Positions 53,426 to 64,000 of a stretch of DNA of 64,000 nucleotides are shown here, piece after piece (the first letter of the stretch is position 1; every line of letters starts with the position of its first letter). The translations under genes and the position numbers were made by a program. This DNA is from Haberlea rhodopensis (taxonomy: Eukaryota; Streptophyta; Magnoliopsida; Lamiales; Gesneriaceae), in NCBI GenBank assembly GCA_907163345.1, contig CAJQUN010000132.1, positions 1,240,001 through 1,304,000 on the forward strand, in the 5' to 3' direction. The notes beneath the pieces were generated by a model, which saw only the letters and a list, made by a program, of their open reading frames with translations, was not told the origin of the DNA and ran no database searches.

Positions 53426-56400
53426 TGTGAGGTCTCATTCCTAATCAAGTGTTTAATTATCACACATTGATTATTTATTTGTAAACAGCGGATGTTTTTT
53501 TTTTAAAGTCCTGCCAACAAGTGGCTCTTAAAATTTCGGCATGACCTCCACGCAGGAGGGACATACCAGAAAAAATGAAAAGCACAAAATCATATCCCAG
53601 TGCAGTACATAATACCATAACATGCATTCATAAGAATCCAGCACATAATCCGTACTCAAAATATTTACATCATACCATAGCATGCACAATAAGTCTCAAA
53701 CACACATTTTATACTCAAAATATTTACATAATACCATCAGCAGTAAAGAAACAACAAATATTCACCAATAATCAAGACTGGACGGAAATAAACTTAATTT
53801 ACATAGTTATACTATCCAAGACACACCCTGGTATACTTAACTATCCTATTATTGGGAAAAGACAAAAGAAAACAACATCAGGTAAGACTTTCAGCGAGCA
53901 TCCCCTCTTTGGGATCTGTAATACCTGTCATTGCCCACACACAAAGACAACAACAGCCCCCTAAGGGGTGAGCCAAAGCCCAATATGAAGCTATCAAGTA
54001 ATTACAACGTGTATCTATAAAATGTGATATATGATGTAATGCATTGAAATGTAATGTAATGCATGTAATGTACAATGTATCGAATCTCAAGATACCAATT
54101 CGGAGTCCAAAGAAAGGTAGCAACAATCAACATCAAGCTCGAGCAGATGGTAACATCACACACACTTTGCGCTAGGAGAATCATCATGTGTTGTGCTCGT
54201 TATCCCTCGTGTCTAGGTCCGATAGCAACGCGCGTGACTACAGTCGCTACCTACACTGCCTGTCATCGCTTTGCCCGTCGTCCCTGACACTCAGAGTAAA
54301 ATCAACTCAGTTCATCAAGGATATCAAAGAAATGGATAGATCAATATGATATGCCCATGAATCATCTATGCATAATATGGCATATGCAACTCAATATGTC
54401 ATGCAATCTCATGTGTATGTCATATATCGATGTATATTTATCAAAATGATGTGTGTTACAAAGCATTTAGTTTCATACATCGATATGCCAATTATGAATG
54501 CTCTGAATGCTCATAATTTTATTTAACTCTCATAACCAAGTAAATTCACATAATTCACGTAAGTTCAGCAAATCATGTATCAAATAATACAGATACATAT
54601 TGTATGTTACCAATCGCAACATACCTAATCTTTCTTGTTCTAGAAGTTGAATATGGTCATCTTAGTTCGTGGAACTCCCATGTCATGTTTTAATCTATCA
54701 AATTTATACAATAGCATTTCATTATTTCTTTATCACTAAAGTTAACTCAACAGACATATAATCTATTCTTTAACTTGAGGTGACTAATCAGATATAAACT
54801 ATGTAGAACAGAAGTATTCTGCTACTCGTGCTCATTCTTACCATTTCTTCATGTCTAATCATCATTAAAATCCTAATAACACAGTTTCTTTCATTCATTG
54901 ATTTACAAATCATATGCTTCAAAAATTGATAATAAATCCAGCAATGACCTATTTAGCTAAAACTCAAAACCACATGGCCATAGTTGAATATACTGGAATC
55001 TAAGCTTCTGGGACACCGGACCATAATTGACAGTAACAAAAGTCCCCAACAATAGCCAAACATTACTCCAGATTCACACCTCATCAACAAACTCGATCGA
55101 CACAGCATGGAAAGGCGAGATACAATTAAGAGTTTGGGTTAACATTTAGCCAAAATCAACCATGCTAGAAACACAACCAGTCGGCACAAAAATCAACCAA
55201 TCAGTAAGCCAAAGGAATTTACAACTCTTCTCCATACTCTCACTGCACCAAATGTACAGTTTCCCCAACCAAGACAAGGCAAAAATCGAGACAATCCCAA
55301 AATGTCATGGAAAATTACATGCTATCCCTTCAAACATATTTGTCCAGTTAAAGTGTGACTCAAAGTGGGTTACATTGATCAAGAACAGAATTACGAATTT
55401 ACACCTTAAACACTGGAAATTTATCGGCCAAACAGAACATACAGTTCGATGATCCTACCATTCTCTTTTACTTGATTCATCAAGCTAGAACATGATTAAA
55501 ACTAGTTAATAATTTATCACCTAGAAATTTCGAAACTTTATCCCCAAAAATCTGAAAACCGAACACCCTATCCTCGCATGCATTGTCTAAACCAAACCAA
55601 ACTCCACAAAAATTGCAGGAAACTTAAGCCATTAAAATTCAAATCTGTCCAACTACCTATAATGTCCAAATAGATTCAAATGCATCAAAAACAACATATA
55701 ATGAGGCTGGAATTCAAAACTCACGTTTTTCCCAATTCGTGAGCAGTAACCGCGGACATGCATGGTTATTTACGGCGGCTCACGGTGGCGAGAGGGGCGG
55801 AAACCGGAGGGGAAACGTCGGTCTAGGTGAGGGGAAGGTTTCACACAATTCAATTCAAACTAATTTATGATCAGAAGGATGAAATCAAACAAAAACACGA
55901 AGAGCCCTAAAATCATAACTCGTACATTTCCTGGACAAAATCTGATGAATGCGCGATATTGAACGGCAATTGCCTGGTATGGAAACGTGAGCCGTTGAGT
56001 TGGCTACACGGTGGTAGTCGGACGCAACTGGAGGTGGCCGGACTGCGGCAGGCGCGGAGCTTTTATGGTGAGTGATCAGAAGTCGCGCGGAGGAGCAGCA
56101 GAGAGAAGAGAGAATCGGGTTTTAGTGCATGTTTTTACATGTTTTACTATGTGTTCCAAAAATGCCCAACATTACATACTAATACTTGTATCCTGACCCA
56201 GTTTTGTATATCGGAATGTTATCGACGTACTGATATATCAAATTTTCAGTCTACAACTGGGATTTATACCCACTATTATACTCACAAAATTTAATTCTTA
56301 ATTTTAATCAAGTATTTTAAAAATATTATCGGAGTTCTTTTACCAAGTCAAAAATATATCATGTTCCGATTAAATTGTCAGTTAACATTTATATTATCAA

Positions 56401-56758
56401 TATCACTTCTAATTAATTAATCACAAATTAATTATTAATAAATTCCCAAATTATATTTAATTAACAGTAATCAAATATACCCTTATTTTGTCAAAAAAAA
56501 ACTTTTTTTTGCACCCCTAAATTTTTTTAGCCCTTAGTATTATATAAAAAAAATCCACCTCCCCAAAAAAAATTTTCAGTTTCCGCCCCTGATTATATTA
56601 ATATTATATTATATATATATTATTTTTATTATATATATTATGATTATTTTATTTTATTATTAGAATATTATATAATAATCATAGTATTATATATATTATT
56701 TTATTATTATTATTATTTTATTATTATTATTATTATTATTATTATGCTAATGGTATCA
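53426..56758 (-). mobile_element. Tentative solo LTR of family E
   Basis: TGTGAGGTCTC at 53426 matches the end of fragment E0 (3742-4169, reverse complement). A candidate opposite end is GGTATCA at 56758, giving TG...CA and a possible TSD ATATA (53421-53425 and 56759-56763). The TSD is AT-rich and could be chance. About 3.3 kb, no ORF of note, no primer site or polypurine tract. GC-rich around 55740-56090. Confidence 0.4.
56692..56745. repeat. (ATT)n microsatellite in an AT-rich tract
   Basis: Nearly pure ATT/TTA repeats at the end of an AT-only stretch that begins near 56585. Confidence 0.9.
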
Positions 56759-56763
56759 ATATA

Positions 56764-57528
56764 CCAAACAATAATCGTTATCAACTATTTTATTCTCCAT
56801 TCAAACACCATATAACTTTATCACACATTATTTTTTACAATCATTTCATAATTTTTTAATCTTTACAATACTTGTCTCAGCCATCTTTTCAAACGATACC
56901 TTAGGTTTTTGGTAACTCGGATTCTCGGGGTTGCCAACACTATCTGTTATATGAGATTGAGTGTGATTACATATCGACCACTTAATTTATATCTTTTTCC
57001 TTGTATGCCTTTCTATTCATTTTGTTTTTAGCCCATTTAACTACACTTTCGCTAGTTTTATATGAGCATATTACTAATGAATTATATTTAACCTATTTGA
57101 TAACTTGTTAATAAATATTTAAATGTTCATTCAATTCTTAAATTTCCGTTGGTAGTTGAGCAGACATTTTAAGTTTGAAAACGTGTTTTGAATTTGTCAA
57201 CCTTTCAGTGGACCGTTGTGTGTTTATGACTGCTTCGAAAGAGACAGTCAAGCAAAGCCACCAACGGTTAAATTGAATTTTTCTAGAAATATTTTTTTTA
57301 ATTATTATATTATTAGCGTAGAACATTATAACATAACCATATTAATTACTATTTTGTGTATTCTTTCAAAAATATCCTTCATAAATAACCATATTAAATA
57401 TTTGAAATTTGTTTGTTCAATTTTATATAACAGATATCTCATGCAACTAATTTACTGGGATTATTTCCCCCACCTGGCATAATTGCTACAAATTCGCATG
57501 CTTGCGGAATAGGGTATTAGTTGGATAT
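56764..57528. other. AT-rich spacer, nothing recognised
   Basis: No gene, LTR end or RNA signal identified on either strand. ORFs here are short and AT-driven. Confidence 0.5.
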
Positions 57529-59053
57529 TGATCGTCACTTTTTGAAACAATAAATCTCAATTGTGAATGATTAATCCGCCAATGCATGGTTGTCAAGTTT
57601 TAGTATAGATTACGAGAAGTAAGAATGTCGAACCCACATGAACTAACCGTAAGTATCAAATAAGAAGCTTTTAACTATATATAACGTATGAATATGAATT
57701 GAATATTAATTAGTTAATAACTATATTAAACACTAATCCAACCAAACAAATCAAAGATGACGAGAAAATTACACTTCAGAAGATTATCAAGACTTCGATT
57801 CACCAATGTAATCCATATGACCCTCGATTGAATAATCCATATGACCCTCGATTGAATATATGTATTTCACTAAGGTGACGAGTTCTCCGAAACTATCTAA
57901 TATAATCTCTCGAGATATACTAAACCTAACATTAAATTGCAGTAAGTCAATATCGTATACTTATTTAACAATTCAATATTGCAATAAGAATTGTGAAAAC
58001 CTCTAGCATTCGATTACAAGATATCTATATTTATCACACGTGTATTTAATCTCATCTCTCGATCTCAATCTGAAATTCGTATCATAATTTACTAGTTTGT
58101 ATTATAATATCATCTCTCAATCTCAATTATTATAACTTAAATCAATTCAATGGTCAATCCATGAAAGCGTTACAATCATAAATCATGCACATAAGATATA
58201 GGAATTCAATCAAGATAAGAATAATTTAATCATAAGTTCAAACCAAAGGATACCCTAATCTTGATAAACAAACTTAGTTTATAATTAAATTGAAAAAACA
58301 AGAGCTTAAACATGTCTATAAACAATTCAAGGATGATAAAATAAAACTAAAGTTCAAAAGAAAAGATAATCGGTGTTTCATTTGTAGATCATCGTTTCTT
58401 CTCTTGCTTCTTTCTCAATCGCATCTTCAATCCCCTTGTTGGGTTGTTCCAATTCCTAAGATGAAAGTGGATGAAGGTTGATGATGCTGAAGGTGAAGGA
58501 GTGATGGAGGTTATTCCTAGGTTGAAAATATGTGTAACAATCTGATTATTTTCGTGTGGTATGAAGTTGTATTTAGAGAAGAGGAGAAAATAGTTAGATT
58601 CCGTGTAGAACTCAAACTCTATAAGATATTTTTTTTCAGAATTTCTCAGCTACCGATCGATCGGTAATAAGTTACTGGTCGATCATTATTTCTTCCAATT
58701 TTCTTCCTTTAGCTACGGTCTTCGACTGATCGATCGCTACATGTCTTCCGATCGATCAGTATTTCTCATAATTTATTACCCAACTATCGTGATTGGCCTA
58801 TCGATCGGTGCAAGGCTACCGATCGATCGGTGGCTCATTCTCTTCAAAAGTTGAGTTTTCCCTGTTTCTTCGATCGGTTCGCTCGTTTGAGTCCTTTTTC
58901 AACCCTTTTAACTCATTTTATTCATTTCCTTGTACTTTCACCAAAATTCCTGAAACATGCAAATTAATATCAAAAAGCGTAATATCGTTCAAGAATCACA
59001 GTAAAATAATATGAGAAAACACAGAAATATAAGTGCAGAAATGACATTTATCA
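57529..59053 (-). mobile_element. Athila-like 3' LTR (G2)
   Basis: 1.53 kb from TGATAAATG (59053, against the polypurine tract) to GACGATCA (57529). Homologous to G1 in reverse. Array of GATCGATC at 58652-58831 with flank CCGATCGATCGG. No primer site lies to the left, so the element ends here. Confidence 0.78.
58652..58831 (-). repeat. Decayed GATCGATC array in G2 LTR
   Basis: Cores at 58655 (ACCGATCGATCGGT), near 58680 (GGTCGATC), 58731 (CGACTGATCGATCGC), 58750, 58797 and 58821. Pair spacing is still about 20-25 bp, but several are mutated. Confidence 0.8.
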
Positions 59054-60641
59054 ACTCCCCCAAACTTATCACTTGATCGTCCTTGTGCAAACATTAAATC
59101 AAAAGGTAGAGTTCATTCTTGATACTTGAAATAAATTAGCTCATGACTAGCATTTACCTCAGAAATCTCACTTACACACATACAGAAGTTGAACAAGACA
59201 TGTTTTCTCCTAAATCGGGCAACACATCTCAAAATTGAAACGTTTGTGTGCTATTGTCAATCTCAATTTGCATGCACATGTTCAAGATCAAATCATTCTA
59301 ATCAACTCAAGGTCAAGATTATCATCAAGCACCCCATAGACCTATTTTCAAAAAACTTATCCACTAATGTAGTCACTCCCTAGACTTGGATCAAAATGTC
59401 TTTTTAAACTTGTAATGTTAAGCCTTTGGTTTCGGTTACAAAGAAAAGATAGGATTAACGCAAACAAGTAGTAACATATAAAGTTCATGTGTTAGCACCT
59501 AGTGAGCTTTTCTTTTTTTTTCTAGCCTTGGCCACTTTGAGATTTTTCAAAACTCTTTCTTCGCGTCTTTTTTTTTTCTCGTTCATCAATGTTTTTCATT
59601 AAGCTATATAACAGTTCACGCGCGTCGAATGAGATTTATTATACTCCATTAGAGTAAGGATAAAAAATTTCATTTTGGCTCGTAAGGGTAGGTACAATGA
59701 GATTAAACAAGAATGTCGAATGGAGGTTTACTTATATGCAATGCATATACCATTATTTTTCAAATAAACTCAAAGTGCAACACTAGGGATTAATGTAAAC
59801 AAAGTAAGTTTGAAAGGCTCAAACGTTTCAAAGATCGTCTAGATCATTTCCAAAACATATTTGTAACTATAAAATTTCGCCTCAAAGTGTCATCAAATAT
59901 GTTCTAGGGTAACTCTAGATGGTTAACATAAATCATCGAGTTTACAACAATTATCACTATTCAGCATGCAATGCACAAAATCATGACTCAATGTGCTCAA
60001 TATATTCCTCATTTTTTACATGCTAACTCAACAAAGGATATTCATGTACAAGTCTAACAATCATCAAAATTCAAGTTCATATGCATAGTGAGATCAAAAT
60101 CCTCATTGTATAGTCACTACAATAATTCATTCTTTTCTCAAGTTTAAACTTATAAATTTTTTTAGCTTATATCGGACGGTTCAAGTGTCAATTTCAGCAC
60201 ACAGCATGCAAATTAAGCATGCAAATTAAACAAGTAAAGCATGCAAGCCACTCCCCCATACTTAAATCAAACATTGTCCTCAATGTTTAAAAGAATCAAA
60301 AGGAAAAAATTGAACTCCCCTGATCAATACGCTTGCATGAGGGTTGAGAAAGCTTGGCTTTGAAAGCTTTGCTGCTGTAGGGATTTATCGCTCCAACTGA
60401 GTACCCTGCAAGAGAAGAATGTAAATAGTAAACAAGTCGACTCGAAAGATATCAACACTGATATGTTAAAACTGAAAATTAAAATACTAAATAGAAGGAT
60501 TTTGGCTTGGGTTGCCTCCCAAGAAGCGCTCATTTCTAATCGTCGGCTTGCTCATCAAAAGCAACTATCAAAGAGTGGCTGCCGCCCATAGTAAGTATCA
60601 TACGATACCACAAATGGGTCTTGAAGCAGCGTGTCTTGAAG
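59054..60641 (-). mobile_element. 3' interior of Athila-like element G2
   Basis: Non-coding tail upstream of the G2 LTR, homologous to 1-852 over its left part. It holds the LTR-side polypurine tract (59054-59067), a second G-rich tract (60249-60260) and, at about 60510-60533, the minus-strand motif GCGCTTCTTGGGAGGCAACC, a conserved feature of plant Athila/Tat 3' regions. It is interrupted at 60641 by the family A LTR (A3). Confidence 0.75.
60249..60260 (-). promoter_or_regulatory. Second polypurine-like tract in G2
   Basis: Minus-strand TATGGGGGAGTG preceded by 'gaggacaatgtttgattta', parallel to the 'ggacgatcaagt' context of the LTR-side tract 1.2 kb away. Confidence 0.6.
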
Positions 60642-62980
60642 TGTAAGGACCCGCGTGCCCTTAAACCTCTATTAGTGTATTATGCCATGTATTTAGTGCA
60701 TACAATCATGTAATCAAGGGAAAAGAAACCTTGCTACCATAGCTTAACATACCAATAATAAAATTTCTTACATTATTCCACATAATGTCCACTTTCCCCC
60801 AACCAAGTCCACATACATATCATGCACCCTTATAATATACTAACATGTTCTCAGTTCATTTAGCAATTTAATAAATAATTGCATGCGACCAATAAATGAA
60901 AAGAGAAGGGCCCACGCCCTTTATACACCATATACACATATAGCATTGCTCATATGCGAGCATCAAAAGAGTGAATGTGCATTTAATGTATAAAGTACCA
61001 AACACGATACTGTCACTGGCACTGCAGTCCTGTAAGTACCTCCAATCAACAGCTCGATCTCAACTCCAAAGACATCGATGTACCTATTCACCTGCCCCAA
61101 TAGAGACAGCCCCCACACGGAGTGAGCATACCAATACCACCAATCCAATAAGCACAATAATACAATCCATAATTTACACAATGTGAAGACTGTGAATTTT
61201 AAAAGACACTCCCTGGATGGCATCATCCTCATCCGGGATCCCCTGTGTTGTTCCTGTTCTCAAAATAACTGAAACCATCAAATTCTCAAAAGCCAGTTAA
61301 TCATTACATTGATTAACAAATCCGTTCCCCATATACTGATACCATAATCAATAAAATCAAATCATTAAACAATGATTACACATATTCCATTTATCTCACT
61401 AATAGTTTCATAGTTCTATTTCATCGCTCGCTCCACAATAGCGGCATTTTAATCTCACGCACGCTCAACAGCGGCGGCGGCATAACCGATGTTTGCTCAA
61501 CAACGACATCATCCCAATCATTGCTCACTCAAAAGCAGCACCATATAATTCCCAATGCATATCGAATTATTGCAACAACATTATTCATGCACAACAATTG
61601 CAATAATAAATTTAAAGCTATGCTCGTACGTTATACGTACCTTATGATTCCGTAGTCCGAACCAAACCTGACTGAGTCCCGCAACCCGATGAATTATGTG
61701 CTAACACATAAATAATTCACAATTAAACACAAGCATGCAACCACGTGCCCAAGCACGTTCACAACCTCCAAACCTATCGTCAATCCATGACGATTAACCA
61801 TTCAAAAGACTCCGGCTAAGCATGCATAATACCCAAAATAATACTTTTCATGTGTACAAAGGTTAACCAATTACTCAATCGAGTATCCCAATTTTATTAT
61901 AATTAGGCTCCAACCATTCCATTTTAAAAGTATAGCATTCCCAAAGGAATGTAGACATTGCCCCAAAAATCGGCTAATTAAAACTCGATTCCAAAATCCC
62001 GACATTTTCCAAAATTTCGAAAAAACCCACTTCTTCGAGCCGCGATCGATCGCCGATTTCATTGCGATCGATCGCGCAAACCAGTGGCCAAACAGAACTC
62101 TCTCGCGATCGATAGCGAGTCTCTGCGATCGATCGACAAACCCCTCGCAATCGATCGCTGAGACTTAGCGATCGATCGCCAGCACTGTGCATCTTCTCCA
62201 AATTTCAGAATCTTGTCGCGATCAATCGGCGCCAAGCCGCGATCGATCGCGACCTGCGATTTTCCAAAAAACTCGAGCTTCAATGGTGTTTTTGACACCC
62301 AAACTCAAAACCAACACTCCCTACACCTTCAACACCCCAAATACTCCATTAAAACTCATTAAAAACTCAAATAACAAACTTTAAGATTTTTACCAAAAAA
62401 TCCCCAAATTCCAAACCCAACACATATCTTAATCAAAAACCACAATACCATAATCAAAACGAAGGTAAAGACTAGGGGAAGAAGATTACCAACTTTTCTT
62501 CGAGAAATCCCGCTTCGGAGTCAAGCTACCAGCGATTTCTCCTCCATGGGAGAAAAGAGGGAAATGGGGGAAAGGGTTTAGGCGAGAGAGAGAGAGAGAG
62601 AGAGAAACAAGGCCAACTATGATTGAACGCCTAGTCCACTTGGTATATATAGTACCGAGGCTCCAAAATATCAAGTCCTCCACAAATACATCATGATTCA
62701 ATAAAAATCATATGTTTTCAATAATTATCTCTACAATCTCAATTTCCAATACCAGCCCCAATACAAAGTACCCCGGACCCCAGATCCCACCAAAAACCAA
62801 ATTCCAAGGTTATCACCACGATGAGAATATAATCTCAACCCTTGGATCCAGCGACTCCAAATACCGGATTTACAATCCTTGGGAGTTCCAATACCGCAAT
62901 TAATTCATAATTGCCACAACTAAATCCATTAAGGATCATTACCACACCGGGATTAACACCATTAATTCCCGGGCATCACA
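60642..62980 (-). mobile_element. Family A 3' LTR (A3)
   Basis: 2.34 kb, TGTAAGGACCC to GGGCATCACA, beside a polypurine tract at 62981-62992, so on the minus strand it is the 3' LTR of an element extending beyond the window. TATA-like site 62644-62651, array 62041-62250, module GTACGT-TAT-ACGTAC 61626-61640. Confidence 0.9.
62041..62250 (-). repeat. Phased GATCGATC array in A3
   Basis: Cores at about 62044, 62066, 62107, 62127, 62149 (AATCGATC), 62170, 62220 (GATCAATC) and 62241 (steps 22, 41, 20, 22, 21, 50, 21). The last pair has arms GTCGCGATC(A)ATCG and CGATCGATCGCGAC, one mismatch in 14. Confidence 0.9.
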
Positions 62981-64000
62981 ATTATCCCCCACTAATAAAA
63001 TTTCATCCTTGAAATTTGCACAGGCGTACTCCACGTATCGCCAAGACCACACAATCCAAACGGATCTACATCGCCGAGTCATGAATATATCACGAAAGAC
63101 ACACCGACCTCGTACCAATACCTGGAATGGAGTAAATCTCCCAAATCATCACCATCTCAAAAGAACGTCAGCATACCCTGACGCTAACCACCCAAAAGCA
63201 GTAGGTCAACCCTAACTGCTAACCAAACAAATCATTCGTGATTCCAATATAGATATCGCCCCAATGATATCTCTATGACTTAGCCAACGATGTTAAACAT
63301 ACATCGTTACCAAAGAAACAACCAGTACACAACAATGTACCTAAACTACACCCGGTTTCCGCTTTCCAAATCCATCTCCATCAGAGGAGTAGTTGCACCA
63401 CTTTGCAACACGGATCGGGTAACTCACGGCCACCGATCAACACAAAACACATCTCCAAATATGTCTACATCCGTGTGTTCCAAGAAATCACATCTTGGTC
63501 CAAACACACTATCGAGACTCCACAAGGTCTCAAGTTCCACAGAGGACTTGCAAGACAAAGTATTGCATTCTCGTCACCTGTGTCGACAACGACCTCAACA
63601 AATCCAAACCTGGTCATCCCTTGTTTACCATAGGATTCAACAATCCTAACACATGGAGGCTATCGAATTATCCAGCAAGGAATTTCCATAACCCAAAATA
63701 CGACAATTCCTCCTCAGATCAAATCGACCGAACCTCACGATCATTCCTCAGAATATATCGTGCTATTGAGATTACCAGTCTCAAGGTGCCACAATCTCTC
63801 CCCGGAGATTCATCCATCCAAGCATACTAATCTGATGCTAGATAATAAAATGTTGGCATCCGTATACACACACCGGTATACATGCCTAAGCACCAACACC
63901 ATATGCATACTCAATGCACTCGGCTCGGGTATCTCCAGTCATACCCATTAGCCCCAAAAACAACTGTCAATCCTCAGTTTATCTCACTCCGTGGAGAATG
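62981..64000 (-). mobile_element. Non-coding 3' interior of a family A element
   Basis: Starts with the polypurine tract (minus-strand GGGGGATAAT) where Tekay-like elements would have the end of pol within 70-100 bp. Here 1 kb shows no integrase, chromodomain or other retroelement protein on either strand; ORFs are short and unlike any family I know. This supports family A being a large non-autonomous element. Confidence 0.6.

Noticed and set aside
63290..63830. Overlapping plus-strand ORFs in the family A interior (63290-63649, 63495-63830)
   Set aside because: Three overlapping frames, composition Ser/Thr/Asn-rich, no recognisable motif, antisense to the element. Probably chance in a C-rich strand.

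Overview
This window is a block of nested plant LTR retrotransposons. I find no intact host protein-coding gene, rRNA, tRNA or CRISPR. A flowering plant (eudicot) with a repeat-rich genome is indicated by chromodomain Ty3/gypsy elements of Tekay/Del type with initiator-Met tRNA primer sites, Athila-like Ty3/gypsy elements with a tRNA-Asp primer site, Sirevirus-type Ty1/copia sequence with an extra ORF after pol, AT-rich spacers, and pervasive nesting with 5-bp target-site duplications (TSDs). I cannot name the species. An asterid (perhaps Lamiales) is only a guess.

Layout. 1-3401: Athila-like tail, LTR, tRNA-Asp primer site and truncated gag (element G1, +). 3402-4169: two LTR fragments (families A and E). 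4170-6885: AT-rich intergenic DNA with a palindrome cluster and a 121-bp duplication. 6886-9205: full 5' LTR of a probably non-autonomous family (A1, +), followed by its primer site and a minisatellite-rich non-coding interior (9206-10004, resuming at 29573-31825). A chromovirus B (10005-29572, -) lies inside the fourth unit of a 111-bp tandem repeat of A1. Chromovirus D (13298-22202, -, TSD GTTCA) lies inside B's 3' LTR. A solo LTR H (10007-11923, TSD TATTG) sits 2 bp inside the outer edge of B.

31826-35106: truncated copia-type element (J, -). 35107-40411: 5'-truncated decayed chromovirus (C, +) with its 3' LTR. 40412-41119: small fragments. 41120-53425: decayed Sirevirus (K, -), whose extra ORF is split by a solo LTR of family A (42424-44926, TSD GAATC). 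53426-56758: tentative solo LTR of family E. 57529-60641: Athila-like 3' LTR and 3' interior (G2, -). 60642-64000: 3' LTR and non-coding interior of another family A element (-) that runs off the window.

The most unusual feature is an array of the palindrome GATCGATC in every LTR of families A, B, C, D, H and the Athila-like G. The copies come in pairs about 21 bp apart, and in most arrays the pairs are about 50 bp apart. Each pair is an inverted repeat able to form a 10-16 bp stem with a short loop in the leader RNA. The base pair flanking the core changes between families but stays largely self-complementary. The same spacing occurs in Athila-like and Tekay-like LTRs that otherwise look unrelated. 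A second module, GTACGT-N(3-6)-ACGTAC, follows the array in the Tekay-like and A families. All protein-coding regions of these elements carry stops, frameshifts or deletions.
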